Both the position numbers and the translations under genes were made by a program. Positions 50,992 through 60,829 of a stretch of DNA of 64,000 nt are shown here, piece after piece (the first letter of the stretch is position 1; each line of letters opens with the position of its first letter). Source of the stretch: Nocardiopsis sp. YSL2. Its GTDB lineage: Bacteria > Actinomycetota > Actinomycetes > Streptosporangiales > Streptosporangiaceae. The stretch is from the NCBI RefSeq assembly GCF_030555055.1, contig NZ_JAMOAO010000001.1:2976001-3040000 (forward strand). The letters are read 5' to 3'. A model generated the notes under the pieces. The model worked only from the letters and a program-made list of their open reading frames with translations. It was not told where the DNA came from and ran no database searches.

Positions 50992-51411
50992 CGGGGGCGC
51001 GGACCCGGCGGCACCGGACCCGCTTCCCTCCCTTCCGGGAGTGGGCGCACGTGGGAGGGCCGACGACGCTGGGAAGCGCCGGTCGTGGAATTCTAGGCGG
51101 GGAAAGGAGAATCGTGCGATGTTTCCTGGACATCCGTCGAGCCGTTTTCCTTTTTGAGTGGAAAAGGGAGGCCACGGCAGCGGATCGCGCGAGGGATTCC
51201 GGGAGCCGGTGCGTCGGCGCCCGGAGCGCGCACGGGGTCGCGACGACCTGGGGGCGGGGCGCCCGAGGGCGCCCGGAAGCGGTGCCCGGGGAGGGGCCCG
51301 GTGTGGAATCATCTCACGCCGATCGGACAGTTCCTGAAGCTTCCGGATTCGTCGGGAAAAGGGTGCCGAGAAGCCCCGGTTCTGTCACTGGCGATCCCTA
51401 GTGTTGTCCTT
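50992..51411. other. Divergent intergenic region, P450 / SWIM operon
   Basis: No gene seen. An AT-richer patch at 51120-51170 contains a small hairpin TTTTCC-N9-GGAAAA. A possible -10 element TAGTGT (51399-51404) lies 7 bases before the GTG of the SWIM gene, which lacks an SD, so that gene may be read from a leaderless transcript. Confidence 0.45.
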
Positions 51412-52776
51412 GTGAGCGATCGATGGAGTACTGACGACGTCTGGGCCCTGGCCCCGGACCCCTCATCGCACAAGGCCGCTCTCAAGGTGGCCAGGACCGG
51501 TTCCTGGCCCCAGCGCGGAGCGGTCGCCGCGGACACGGGCGGTACCGCCGCCGTGTGGGGCGAGTGCAAGGGGAGCGGGTCCAAGCCCTACCTCGCCGCC
51601 GTCCACATGGACGGCGGCCCGGCCTTCAAGTGCAGCTGTCCCAGTCGCAAGATCCCCTGCAAGCACGTCCTCGGGCTGCTCGCCCTGTGGGCGCAGGAGG
51701 AGGTCCAGACCTGTGAGGAGCGGCCCGAGTGGGTCGCGAAGTGGCTGGCCGGGCGGGCCGCGCGCCGTACCGGGCCGCAGGCCGGGCCCGCCGACCCCAA
51801 GCGGGCCGCGGCCACGCTCCGGGCACGGGAGGAATCCGTCGCCGCGGGCATGGACGAGCTCCGCATGTGGTTGGACGACCAGCTCGACGCCGGACTGGCC
51901 GAGGCGCCCAAGCACGGCTACGACCACTGGGACCGCATGGCCAGGCGCCTGGTCGACGCCAAGGCGGGCGGTGCCGCCGCGCTCGTGTCGGAGCTGCCCG
52001 GCGCGCTCCGGGAGCAGGGCTGGCCCGAGGCGGTCCTGGACCGGCTCGGACGGCTCCACCTGCTGGTCAACGGGTACCGGGCGGTGGGAACCGCCCCGGA
52101 GGAGCCCACGGAGGCGTCCCCCGAGGGGGACCCCGGGGACGGGCTCGGCGCGCGGATGCGCGGTGTGATCCGTACTCGGGCCGGGATCACCACCCGGGTC
52201 GAGGAGGTCCTGGCCCAGGGCGAGCGCGTGCGCGACACGTGGCAGGTCCTGGGCAGGCGCGACGTCGGCACCGCCGACCCCGACATCCGCGCCCGCCGTG
52301 TGTGGCTGCGCGGCCGGGGCACGGGGAGGATCGCCCTGTCGCTGTCCTTCGCCCGACCGGAACAGACACCCGTCTCCCCCTTCCGCGACGCGACCGAGAC
52401 CGACACCGAGCTCGCGTTCTACCCCGACGGCCACCGCGCCGTCCCCGTCGACGACGGCCACCGCGCCGCGCCCGCGGCGTCGCCCGAGGCGGGCACGGTC
52501 GCCGAGGCACTCGACTCCTACGCCGCCGCCCTGGCCGAGGACCCCTGGAGGGACGCCTGGCCGGTGGTCCTGGGCGCGGCCGCGCCCGCACTCGACGGGC
52601 GGTGGTACCTCACCGACCCCGCCGGCGCCGCGCTGCCGCTGTCCGACCCCGAACCCTGGCGGCTCCTCGCCGTCACCGGCGGGCACCCGGCCACCGTGGC
52701 CGGGGAGTGGTCGCCCCGGGACGGACTCACACCCCTGACCGTGTGGGACGCACGTGGAAAGGCCATCTCCCTGTGA
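51412..52776 (+). CDS. SWIM zinc finger protein
   Basis: A 454-residue protein starting at GTG 51412. The SWIM motif is AFKCSCPSRKIPCKHVLGLL (CxC...CxH) at about residues 65-85, followed by a long helical region and a beta-rich C-terminus. It is the first gene of a five-gene chain ending in a VWA protein, comparable to the enterobacterial yeh MoxR-type locus in which a SWIM protein also occurs. SWIM domains bind DNA or proteins; the role here is unknown. The stop overlaps the next start (GTGA). Confidence 0.88.
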   Translation: MSDRWSTDDVWALAPDPSSHKAALKVARTGSWPQRGAVAADTGGTAAVWGECKGSGSKPYLAAVHMDGGPAFKCSCPSRKIPCKHVLGLLALWAQEEVQTCEERPEWVAKWLAGRAARRTGPQAGPADPKRAAATLRAREESVAAGMDELRMWLDDQLDAGLAEAPKHGYDHWDRMARRLVDAKAGGAAALVSELPGALREQGWPEAVLDRLGRLHLLVNGYRAVGTAPEEPTEASPEGDPGDGLGARMRGVIRTRAGITTRVEEVLAQGERVRDTWQVLGRRDVGTADPDIRARRVWLRGRGTGRIALSLSFARPEQTPVSPFRDATETDTELAFYPDGHRAVPVDDGHRAAPAASPEAGTVAEALDSYAAALAEDPWRDAWPVVLGAAAPALDGRWYLTDPAGAALPLSDPEPWRLLAVTGGHPATVAGEWSPRDGLTPLTVWDARGKAISL

Positions 52777-54290
52777 CCACCCCTCCCTCCGACTCCTGGG
52801 ACCGCCTGGTCTCCGCCGCCCTGGTCGGCACCGGCCGCCGCGCGGTTCCGGACACCCCCGACCTGCCCGCCACCCCGGCGGACGTGCCCGCCCGCGCTCT
52901 GCTGGACCGCGCCGTCCTGGCCGCGGTGCGCCGAGACGCCGGGTACGCACCCTCCGCCCGCACGCCCGTCACACCGGACGAGGACCCCGAACGGCCCGAG
53001 GTCGGCGCCGCCGCCGACCGCCGCCTGGCCGAGATCCTGGCCTCCCGGCCCGAGCTCCTCCCGGAGTGGCTGCGCCTGGCCGCGGACTCCGGTCTCAGTC
53101 CCGCTCGCGCCACCGTGCCGACCCTGCTGGACCGGGGCGTGGGCGACAGCGAGCTGCGGCCGATGATCGTGGCGGCGGTCGGGCCCCGGGCCCGGTGGCT
53201 GGCCCGGTTCAAGCCCGCCTGGTCCTACGCGAACGCGGTCCTCCTGCCCGGCGACCGCTACCGGGAGCGCGACTGGACCCACGGCACTCCGGGCGAGCGC
53301 CGCCACGCGCTGGCCGCCCTGCGCGCCACCGACCCCGCCGCGGCACGCGAGCTGCTCGCCGAGGCCTGGCCCGGACTGCGCCAGGCCGACCAGCGGCGCC
53401 ACCTGCTGGAGACCCTCGCCACGGGACTGGGAACCGACGACGAACCACTGCTCGACCGCGCGCTGGACGACCGGAGCGCCAACGTGCGCGGACAGGCCCT
53501 GGCCCTGCTCACCCGGCTGCCCGACAGCGCGCACGCCCACCGGCTGCGCGGCTACGTCCGGGAACTCGCGCGCACCGACGAGCGGGGCGGCATCGCCGTG
53601 GGCCCGGTCGGCCCCGACCGGCGCGACATCCTGCGCGACCTCACCCTCGTGGTGACCGGCCGTGAGCCCGATACCGCCGCGACACGGGCCGAGCGCGCCT
53701 CGACCCTGGTCACGCACGCGCCGCTGGACGTGTGGACCGATCTGTTCGGCCAGACGCCCGACCGGATCGTCGCCCGCCTGGACCGCGCCGACGAGACCCG
53801 GCTGCGCGAGACGTTCGCCGGAGCGGCCGGGCTCCAGGGTGACGCCGCCTGGGCCCGCGCCCTGCTCCGGGCGATCGGCACCGGGCTGGTCGATCCCCGC
53901 TCGCGCCACTACCGCGACCGCGGCGCGCTCCAGCTCGCCGGACTGTTCGCCGCGCTCTCCCCGGACGAGCGCTGCCGCGCGCTGCTGGACGCCGCCGACG
54001 ACGACACCACGCTGCTGGCCCTGGACCAGGTGATCCGCACGGTGCCGGGCCCGTGGTCGCCGGAGCTGTGCGACTGGGTCGTGCGGCGCCTGCACCGGCC
54101 CCTGAAGCGTAAGAGCGACATCTCGGGCTTCCGGGTGTTCTGCTTCGTGGCCGCCGAACACCTGTCCCCCGACCTCCACACCGCACTCCCCGACCGCCCG
54201 CCCGGCGGCGACGACACCGCCGCCGAGGCGCCCTACCTCCGGTTGCGGGACACCCTCCGATTCCGACACGACATGACCCGGGAGCTCTAG
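52773..54290 (+). CDS. DUF5691 family protein
   Basis: A 505-residue helical-repeat protein from GTG 52773, overlapping the SWIM stop. It begins with SWDRLVSAALVGTGRR, typical for DUF5691, and includes HEAT-like segments (LLDRALDDRSANVRGQALALLTRLPDSAHAHRL). DUF5691 proteins are regularly found between SWIM and MoxR genes. No catalytic motif is visible; I infer a scaffold role. Confidence 0.85.
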   Translation: MTTPPSDSWDRLVSAALVGTGRRAVPDTPDLPATPADVPARALLDRAVLAAVRRDAGYAPSARTPVTPDEDPERPEVGAAADRRLAEILASRPELLPEWLRLAADSGLSPARATVPTLLDRGVGDSELRPMIVAAVGPRARWLARFKPAWSYANAVLLPGDRYRERDWTHGTPGERRHALAALRATDPAAARELLAEAWPGLRQADQRRHLLETLATGLGTDDEPLLDRALDDRSANVRGQALALLTRLPDSAHAHRLRGYVRELARTDERGGIAVGPVGPDRRDILRDLTLVVTGREPDTAATRAERASTLVTHAPLDVWTDLFGQTPDRIVARLDRADETRLRETFAGAAGLQGDAAWARALLRAIGTGLVDPRSRHYRDRGALQLAGLFAALSPDERCRALLDAADDDTTLLALDQVIRTVPGPWSPELCDWVVRRLHRPLKRKSDISGFRVFCFVAAEHLSPDLHTALPDRPPGGDDTAAEAPYLRLRDTLRFRHDMTREL

Positions 54291-55451
54291 TTGTCCACTT
54301 CCACTGACGCCGGCACCCCCTCCCACCCGTCGCCCACCACCACCCTCAACGGAGACCTTCGGCCCAGCCCCTCTGCTGCCCTTCGCCCCCACGCCGAGCA
54401 GACCTACGCCACCGAGCTGGCGGCGCTCGCCGAGGCCGACGACCGCCAGCGGCCCCCGGGCTGGAAGCTGTCCCCGTGGGCGGTCACCCAGTACCTGCTG
54501 GGCACCACGATGGACGACGGTACCGAGATCACGCCCAAGTACATCGGCTCCCGCCGGGTCGTGGAGGTCGCCGTCGCGACGCTGGCCACGGACCGCGCGC
54601 TGCTGCTGATCGGTGTGCCCGGCACCGCCAAGACCTGGCTGTCGGAGCACCTGGCCGCCGCGATCGCCGGCGACTCGACCCTGCTGGTGCAGGGCACCGC
54701 GGGCACCTCGGAGGAGGCCGTCCGCTACGGCTGGAACTACGCCCGGCTGCTCGCGGAGGGGCCCTCCGAAGCCGCCATGGTCCCCAGTCCCGTGATGAAC
54801 GCGATGGCGCGCGGGTCGATCGCACGGATCGAGGAGCTCACCCGCATGCCGTCCGACGTCCAGGACGGGCTCATCACGGTCCTGTCGGAGAAGGCGCTGC
54901 CCGTCGCCGAACTGGGCGTGGAGGTCCAGGCCCAGCGCGGGTTCAACGTCATCGCCACCGCCAACGACCGCGACCGCGGCGTCAACGACCTCTCCAGCGC
55001 GCTGCGCCGCCGCTTCAACACGGTGGTGCTGCCCGTCCCCGACAGCGCGGAGGACGAGGTCCGCATCGTCACCCAGCGCGTGGAGCAGCTCGGCCGCTCG
55101 CTGGACCTGCCCGAGGTCCCCACCAGCCTCACCGAGATCCAGCGCGTGGTCACCGTCTTCCGCGAGCTGCGCTCGGGGGTGACCGAGGACAACGGCACCA
55201 AGGTCAAGTCGCCCAGCGGCACGCTGAGCACCGCCGAGGCGATCTCGGTCATCACCAACGGCATCGCCCTGGCCGCCCATTTCGGTGACGGCCTGCTGCG
55301 GCCGGCCGACGTCGCCGCGGGCATCCAGGGAGCGGTGGTGCAGGACCGCGTCTCCGACGGCGTGGTGTGGCGCGAGTACCTGGAGACCGTGGCGCGCGGC
55401 CGCGAGGGCTGGAGCGAGTTCTACCGCGCCTGCCGCGAGGTGAGCGCCTGA
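54291..55451 (+). CDS. MoxR-type AAA+ ATPase
   Basis: A 386-residue AAA+ protein starting with TTG immediately after the DUF5691 stop, with GGGAG about six bases upstream. It has Walker A LLIGVPGTAKTWLSEHL, a Walker B-like segment GSIARIEELTRMP, sensor 1 NVIATANDRDRGVND and the arginine segment LSSALRRRFNTVVLP. MoxR ATPases work with VWA proteins, encoded two genes on, in assembly or activation of large complexes. Stop and next start share one base. Confidence 0.92.
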   Translation: MSTSTDAGTPSHPSPTTTLNGDLRPSPSAALRPHAEQTYATELAALAEADDRQRPPGWKLSPWAVTQYLLGTTMDDGTEITPKYIGSRRVVEVAVATLATDRALLLIGVPGTAKTWLSEHLAAAIAGDSTLLVQGTAGTSEEAVRYGWNYARLLAEGPSEAAMVPSPVMNAMARGSIARIEELTRMPSDVQDGLITVLSEKALPVAELGVEVQAQRGFNVIATANDRDRGVNDLSSALRRRFNTVVLPVPDSAEDEVRIVTQRVEQLGRSLDLPEVPTSLTEIQRVVTVFRELRSGVTEDNGTKVKSPSGTLSTAEAISVITNGIALAAHFGDGLLRPADVAAGIQGAVVQDRVSDGVVWREYLETVARGREGWSEFYRACREVSA

Positions 55452-57934
55452 TGCCCCGACTGGACACCGGTGGACTGCACGTCCTGGGCGTGCGGCACCA
55501 CGGCCCGGGCTCGGCCCGGGCGGTCCGGGCGGCCCTGGAGGAGATCAAGCCGGACGCCGTGCTGATCGAGGGGCCGCCCGAGGCGGACGCGCTCACCTCC
55601 CTGGTGGGAGAGCTGGAGCCGCCGGTCGCCCTGCTGGCCTACCTCGCCGACACCCCCAAGGGCGACACGCCGAGGGCGGGCGACGAAGCGGGAGGTGCTG
55701 CGGCCGGAGGCCGTCCGTTGAGGGTGGCGGCGGGCGACGAAGCGGGAGGCGCTGCGGCCGGAGGCCGTCCGTTGAGGGTGGCGGCGGGCGACGGGTGGGC
55801 GTTCTGGCCCTTCGCCTCCTTCTCCCCGGAATGGCAGGCGCTGCGCTACGCCGTCGAGCACGACGTCCCCGTGCGCTTTTGCGACCTGCCCGCCGCGCAC
55901 ACCCTGGCCGAGCGGGTGGCCCGCGCCGAGGCGCGGGCGGAGGCCGAGCAGGAGAAGGACGGACCGGGCGAGGAGCACCAGGAGCAGGACCGGGAGAAGG
56001 CTCCGAGGCAGGACGAGGAGGAGGCTCCGGGGCAGCAGGCCCCATCCGCGGCCGAACGGTCCGCCGACCGGGTCCGGGTGGATCCGCTGGGCGTGCTCGC
56101 CCGGGCCGCGGGCTACGACGACACCGAGCGCTGGTGGGACGACGTCATCGAGCAGCGGCGCGACGACCAGCCGTCGCCGTTCCCCGCGATCGCCGACGCC
56201 ATGGCGGCCGTGCGCGCCGAGACGGGACCGGAGCGGGGCCGGGAGGCGCGCCGGGAGGCGTACATGCGCCAGACCCTGCGCAGAGTGCTCAAGGAGGGGC
56301 ACGACCGGGTCGCCGTCGTCTGCGGGGCCTGGCACGCCCCCGCCCTGCGCGACGTGAACGACTACCCGATCAAGGACGACACCGCGCTGCTGCGCGGACT
56401 GCCCAAGGCGAAGGTCAACGCCACGTGGGTGCCGTGGACCCACGGGCGGCTGGCGGCCGACAGCGGCTACGGCGCGGGGGTGTCCTCCCCGGGCTGGTAC
56501 CACCATCTGTTCACCGCCCCGGACCGGCCGGTGCACCGCTGGCTCACCGACGCCGCGCGCCTGCTGCGCGAGGAGGGGCAGGCGGTCTCCTCCTCGCACG
56601 TCATCGAGGGGGTACGGCTCTCGGAGACACTGTCCGTCCTGCGCGGGCGGCCGCTCGCGGGGCTCGACGAGGTGTCCGAGGCGCTCACCTCCGTCCTGTG
56701 CGAGGGCGAGACCGCCCGCGCGGCGCTCGTCCACCGCCGGATGGCGATCGGCGAGCGCATGGGCGCCGTTCCGCCCAGCACGCCCATGGTGCCGCTGCAG
56801 CGCGACCTCACCGCCGCCCAGAAGCGGCTGCGGCTCAGGCCCGAGCCCTTCGACCGCGAACTCGATCTCGACCTGCGCAAGGAGAGCCAGCGCGAGCGCG
56901 GTGTGCTGCTGCACCGGCTGCGCATGCTCGGTGTGGCCTGGGGCGTGCCCCGCCACACCGGCGGCGGGCGGCGCGGCACGTTCCGGGAGGCCTGGCGCCT
57001 GCGCTGGGAACCCGACATGGACGTCGCGCTGATCGAGGCGAGCCGGTGGGGCACCACTGTGGCCTCGGCCGCCGCCGCCCGGGCGGTCGACCTCGCCGCG
57101 GACGCCGACCTGCCCGCGCTCACGGCCCTCACCGAGCAGTGCCTGCTGGCCGAACTCGGTGACGCGCTGCCGCACGTGCTGTCCCTGCTCACCGACCGCG
57201 CCGCCACCGACAGCGACGTCACCCACCTGATGGCCGCGCTCCCGGCGCTGGCGCGCTCGGCCCGGTACGGCGACGTGCGCGGCACCGACGGCGGCCACCT
57301 GCGCGCGGTCGCCGAGCAGATCCTACGGCGGGTGTGCGTGGGGCTGGCCCCGGCGGTGCACGGGCTGGACGACGACGCGGCGGCCGAGTTCGTCCGGCGC
57401 ATCGACCACACGCACGACGCGGCGTCCCTGCTCGGCGGCGACGCGGCCGACGAGTGGACGAGCGCGCTCGTCGCCCTGTCCCGGCGGGACACCCTCCCGG
57501 GGCGCATCGCCGGACGGATCAACCGGATGCTGTCGGACGGTGGGCTGCTGTCGGCCGACGAACTGCGCCGCCGGCTGGGCCTGGCGATGTCGCCGGGGAC
57601 CGAACCCGCCGACGCCGCCGCGTGGCTGGAGGGGTTCCTGCAGGGCAGCGGGCTCATCCTGGTCCACGACGAGCAGCTGTTCGGGCTCATCGACACCTGG
57701 CTGCTGAGCCTGCCCGAGGAGCGGTTCACGGCGGTGCTGCCTCTGCTGCGGCGCACGTTCGGCGCCTTCGACGCCCCGGAGCGGCGCGCGATCGGCGAGG
57801 CGGCCGCCCGGATCGGCGGGTCGCCGCGGCCCGACCACTCCGTGTCCGAGCGCCGCCTCGTCGACGCGGACCGGGCCGCGCCCGCCGTGGCCGCGGCACT
57901 GGCCGTCCTCACCAACGGAAGGAGCCACGCGTGA
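55451..57934 (+). CDS. DUF5682 family protein
   Basis: An 827-residue protein. The N-terminus HVLGVRHHGPGSARAVRAALEEIKPDAVLIEGPPEAD is the family hallmark (related to TraB/ChaN-like folds, with a conserved HHGPGS), and VAVVCGAWHAPAL follows. A 54-bp in-frame tandem duplication inserts two copies of GDEAGGAAAGGRPLRVAA after about residue 76, and a long acidic Glu/Lys-rich linker lies near residues 160-200. Function unknown; always linked to MoxR and VWA genes in this type of locus. Confidence 0.88.
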   Translation: MPRLDTGGLHVLGVRHHGPGSARAVRAALEEIKPDAVLIEGPPEADALTSLVGELEPPVALLAYLADTPKGDTPRAGDEAGGAAAGGRPLRVAAGDEAGGAAAGGRPLRVAAGDGWAFWPFASFSPEWQALRYAVEHDVPVRFCDLPAAHTLAERVARAEARAEAEQEKDGPGEEHQEQDREKAPRQDEEEAPGQQAPSAAERSADRVRVDPLGVLARAAGYDDTERWWDDVIEQRRDDQPSPFPAIADAMAAVRAETGPERGREARREAYMRQTLRRVLKEGHDRVAVVCGAWHAPALRDVNDYPIKDDTALLRGLPKAKVNATWVPWTHGRLAADSGYGAGVSSPGWYHHLFTAPDRPVHRWLTDAARLLREEGQAVSSSHVIEGVRLSETLSVLRGRPLAGLDEVSEALTSVLCEGETARAALVHRRMAIGERMGAVPPSTPMVPLQRDLTAAQKRLRLRPEPFDRELDLDLRKESQRERGVLLHRLRMLGVAWGVPRHTGGGRRGTFREAWRLRWEPDMDVALIEASRWGTTVASAAAARAVDLAADADLPALTALTEQCLLAELGDALPHVLSLLTDRAATDSDVTHLMAALPALARSARYGDVRGTDGGHLRAVAEQILRRVCVGLAPAVHGLDDDAAAEFVRRIDHTHDAASLLGGDAADEWTSALVALSRRDTLPGRIAGRINRMLSDGGLLSADELRRRLGLAMSPGTEPADAAAWLEGFLQGSGLILVHDEQLFGLIDTWLLSLPEERFTAVLPLLRRTFGAFDAPERRAIGEAAARIGGSPRPDHSVSERRLVDADRAAPAVAAALAVLTNGRSHA
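55676..55792 (+). repeat. 54-bp in-frame tandem duplication in the DUF5682 gene
   Basis: Unit 55676-55729 is repeated at 55730-55783 with one visible base change, then a partial copy. Each unit encodes 18 residues, so the frame is kept. Confidence 0.85.
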
Positions 57935-59094
57935 ACGCCGTGGACGAACGGGAACGCCGCTGGCGCCTGGTGCTGGGCCGCGAGGCGCAGTGCGGGGGCG
58001 GGCTGACCAGCGCCGACCAGGGCATGGACGCCGCCCTGGAGGCCCTGTACAACCGGGGCGACGGCGCTTCCGGCAGCGCGGACGGCCGCCGCTCCGCGGG
58101 CCTGGGGGCGTCCGCCCCGCGGGTGTCGCGGTGGCTGGGGGACATCCGGGAGTACTTCCCGACCTCCGTCGTGCAGGTCATGCAGAAGGACGCCATGGAG
58201 CGGCTCGGTCTGCACCGGCTCCTGCTGGAACCGGAGATGATGGAGGCCGTCGAACCCGACGTGCACCTGGTGGGCACGCTGCTCTCGCTCAACCGGGTGA
58301 TGCCGGACGAGGCCCGCGAGTCCGCCCGCGCGGTGGTGCGCACGGTGGTCGACGACCTCGAACGCCGGGTGGCGCAGAAGACCCGCTCGGTGGTGCGGGG
58401 AGCCATCGACCGGTCCTCGCGCACGACCCGGCCGCGCCGGGTGGCCGACATCGACTGGAACACCACGATCCGCCGCAACCTGGCGCACTACCTGCCCGAG
58501 CACAACACGATCGTGCCGCAGACCCTCGTGGGGTACGGGCGGCGCAGCCGCGGGGTGCAGAAGGGCGTGGTGCTGGCGATCGACCAGAGCGGATCGATGG
58601 CCTCCTCCGTCGTGTACGCGAGCGTGTTCGGTGCGGTGCTGGCGTCGATGAGCGCGCTGCGCACCTCACTGGTGGCCTTCGACACCGCGGTCGTGGACCT
58701 GACCGAGGAGCTGACCGACCCGGTCGAGGTCCTGTTCGGCACCCAGCTCGGCGGCGGTACGGACATCAACCGGGCCATCGCCTACTGCCAGGGTCTGATC
58801 ACCAAGCCCAACGACTCGGTGTTCGTGCTGATCAGCGACCTCTACGAGGGCGGCGTCCGCGCGGAGATGCTCAAGCGCGTGGCCGCGATGAAGTCCGCCG
58901 GCGTGCAGGTGGTGGTCCTGCTCGCCCTGTCCGACGAGGGCGCGCCGTTCTACGACCGCCAGAACGCCGCCGCCCTGGCCGAGATGGACGTCCCGGCCTT
59001 CGCCTGCACCCCGGACGCCTTTCCGGAGCTCATGGCCGCCGCCATCCAGGGCCTGCCGCTGACCGCCTGGGTCGACCACCACCAGGACGCCTGA
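57931..59094 (+). CDS. VWA domain protein
   Basis: A 387-residue protein from GTG 57931 overlapping the DUF5682 stop, with GGAAGGAG upstream. After a helical N-terminal half it has a von Willebrand A domain with the MIDAS residues in LAIDQSGSMASSV (DxSxS), T in LGGGTDINRAI and D in VLISDLYEGG. It is the partner of the MoxR ATPase. The operon ends at the terminator at 59109. Confidence 0.92.
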   Translation: MNAVDERERRWRLVLGREAQCGGGLTSADQGMDAALEALYNRGDGASGSADGRRSAGLGASAPRVSRWLGDIREYFPTSVVQVMQKDAMERLGLHRLLLEPEMMEAVEPDVHLVGTLLSLNRVMPDEARESARAVVRTVVDDLERRVAQKTRSVVRGAIDRSSRTTRPRRVADIDWNTTIRRNLAHYLPEHNTIVPQTLVGYGRRSRGVQKGVVLAIDQSGSMASSVVYASVFGAVLASMSALRTSLVAFDTAVVDLTEELTDPVEVLFGTQLGGGTDINRAIAYCQGLITKPNDSVFVLISDLYEGGVRAEMLKRVAAMKSAGVQVVVLLALSDEGAPFYDRQNAAALAEMDVPAFACTPDAFPELMAAAIQGLPLTAWVDHHQDA

Positions 59095-59108
59095 CCGAAG
59101 GCGCGGAA

Positions 59109-59134
59109 GGGGCCGCGCCGACCGGCGCGGCCCC
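59109..59134 (+). terminator. Terminator of the MoxR/VWA operon
   Basis: A perfect 11-bp stem GGGGCCGCGCC with a GACC loop, 14 bases after the stop; it also lies just after the convergent membrane protein gene and may serve both. Confidence 0.85.
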
Positions 59135-59147
59135 ATCCGCCTGGTGC

Positions 59148-60527
59148 TCAGCCCGTCGCCGGGCAGGGATCGTCGAGTGTGTCGACCGGGGTGAGGGTGA
59201 CCGAGAACCGCGGCACCCGGGTGACACCCTCGTCCCGGTCCCACAGCAGGTCGACGTCTTTCGCGCCCTTGAAGTACAGGACCGGCCGGTCCGTCGTCAG
59301 CGGTGGGCCGACACGGATGACGGGGGCCTCACCCGGATCGACGCACACCACCGTCGGCTCCACACCGCTGTGGAATCGGGCCTCGCCGCCCTCGGTCCGG
59401 TAGGCCTCGACATGGGCCTCACCCCCGGCGGTGTCCTCACGCAGTTGGTCCGTCAGCGCGCCCAGCACGTGGACGAGGACGAGAAGGACCGCCATCAGCC
59501 CGATGAGGAACGGGGCGACACCGAGACTGAGCAGGTGAAAGTGCCGGACCAGTCCGAACAGGCCGAGTGAGACGACCACGGCCTGGATCACCCGGGGCGC
59601 GCTCTCGGTCGTCGCCGCGAAGCGGCTGATCCCCGAGAGCGCCACCTCGTTGGCGCCGATGCCGAAGGCGTCCAGGTACACGGTCAGGCTGAAGTCGCCC
59701 AACGCCAGCGCTGCGGGGATCGCCAGGACGGTGATGACCAGCGGGAACCAGGTGTTGGCCAGGCTCTCCGGGATCCGGATCACGACCTGCCACGCGCCGT
59801 ACAGACAGGGAACGGCGATCCACACGGTGAACATGGTCGTGAGGGTGGCTTCTCCGGCGCGCCACGCGACGAACAGCAGGACGCCGCACACCAGCAGGAA
59901 CGCGCCGAGCACCACGGCGCCCAGCACCGGGTGGTGGTCGGAGGAGTGGACCCGGTCAGGGAGACCGACGACCGTGAGCGAGTCCGCCGGCCCGGCCTCC
60001 GGGTGCCTGGCCGCGAACTCCGGCAACAGGGACCGGGCCTCCGCCAGGCTCTGCGCGTGGACCCGCCCCCTGGCCCGCCACCAGGTCAGCGCGAGGAGCA
60101 GGACGGCCGGTACCTTCTTCGCCTGCACGCGTGGCAGCACGAGGTAGGTCTGGGTGCGGGCCTGGCGGGGCCGCAGCCGTGCGGAGGTGATGATCCGCGC
60201 GTCGACTCCAGAACGGTCACGTGCCTTGCGGAACCCGACGGCGGCCGCCACGGTCGAGCCGAGGGCGGCACCGGAGACCGGGACGTGCACGTCGTAGTCC
60301 CGGTGTTCGGGTGTCGCTCCGACCTCACGGAACCGCCATGGCCGACCGCGCACCAGCGCGAGGAACGCCGCCGCCTGGGGTTGGGGGACGCGTACGCCGA
60401 GCCGGACCTCGTGGTCGTAGTGCCGGGGGAACTCGCCCTCCATCTCCTGGACCGGGGGGACCGGAGGGGGCGGAGGGGGCGGCGGGGGTTCGGTCGAAGA
60501 GCTTCCGCGACGGAAGAAGGACCACAT
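59148..60527 (-). CDS. Polytopic membrane protein, unknown
   Basis: A 459-residue protein. I chose ATG 60527 (MWSFFRRGSSS) over a GTG ten codons upstream because of GGAG about 10 bases before it. A run of eight prolines at about residue 15 is followed by a cytosolic domain (HYDHEVRLGVRVPQPQAAAFLALV), about six to seven membrane segments between residues 195 and 360, and a C-terminal soluble beta-rich domain. No family recognised; convergent with the VWA gene and upstream of no obvious partner. Confidence 0.7.
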   Translation of the reverse strand: MWSFFRRGSSSTEPPPPPPPPPVPPVQEMEGEFPRHYDHEVRLGVRVPQPQAAAFLALVRGRPWRFREVGATPEHRDYDVHVPVSGAALGSTVAAAVGFRKARDRSGVDARIITSARLRPRQARTQTYLVLPRVQAKKVPAVLLLALTWWRARGRVHAQSLAEARSLLPEFAARHPEAGPADSLTVVGLPDRVHSSDHHPVLGAVVLGAFLLVCGVLLFVAWRAGEATLTTMFTVWIAVPCLYGAWQVVIRIPESLANTWFPLVITVLAIPAALALGDFSLTVYLDAFGIGANEVALSGISRFAATTESAPRVIQAVVVSLGLFGLVRHFHLLSLGVAPFLIGLMAVLLVLVHVLGALTDQLREDTAGGEAHVEAYRTEGGEARFHSGVEPTVVCVDPGEAPVIRVGPPLTTDRPVLYFKGAKDVDLLWDRDEGVTRVPRFSVTLTPVDTLDDPCPATG

Positions 60528-60608
60528 GGGGGCGGGCTCCACTCGTCGGGTCGGCACGGACCGGCACCGGCCACCACGTGCTGGCAGGGTGGCCGATGTC
60601 CGGGGTGC

Positions 60609-60818
60609 CTAGTGGAGGTCGGTCTTGGCGGTGTCCAGGAAGGCCTGCCACTCGCCCGGGGTGAAGGCGAGGCTGCCGAGGTCTCTGTGCCTGGTGTCGC
60701 GGACAGCGGCCCCCGTCGCCCAGTCGGCCACCTCCACACACGCGGTCTGGTCGGCGCTGTAGCTCGCCTTCCTCCAGCTCGCCGCCGTCGGGATGATGGA
60801 CTGACTCTCAGGTGTCAT
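60609..60818 (-). CDS. DUF397 domain protein
   Basis: A 69-residue DUF397 protein (SWRKASYSADQTACVEVADWA, AVRDTRHRDLGSLAFTPGEWQAFL). It starts 11 bases after the stop of the XRE-DUF5753 gene on the same strand and forms the second such pair in the window. Confidence 0.93.
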   Translation of the reverse strand: MTPESQSIIPTAASWRKASYSADQTACVEVADWATGAAVRDTRHRDLGSLAFTPGEWQAFLDTAKTDLH

Positions 60819-60829
60819 CGCTCGTCCTT

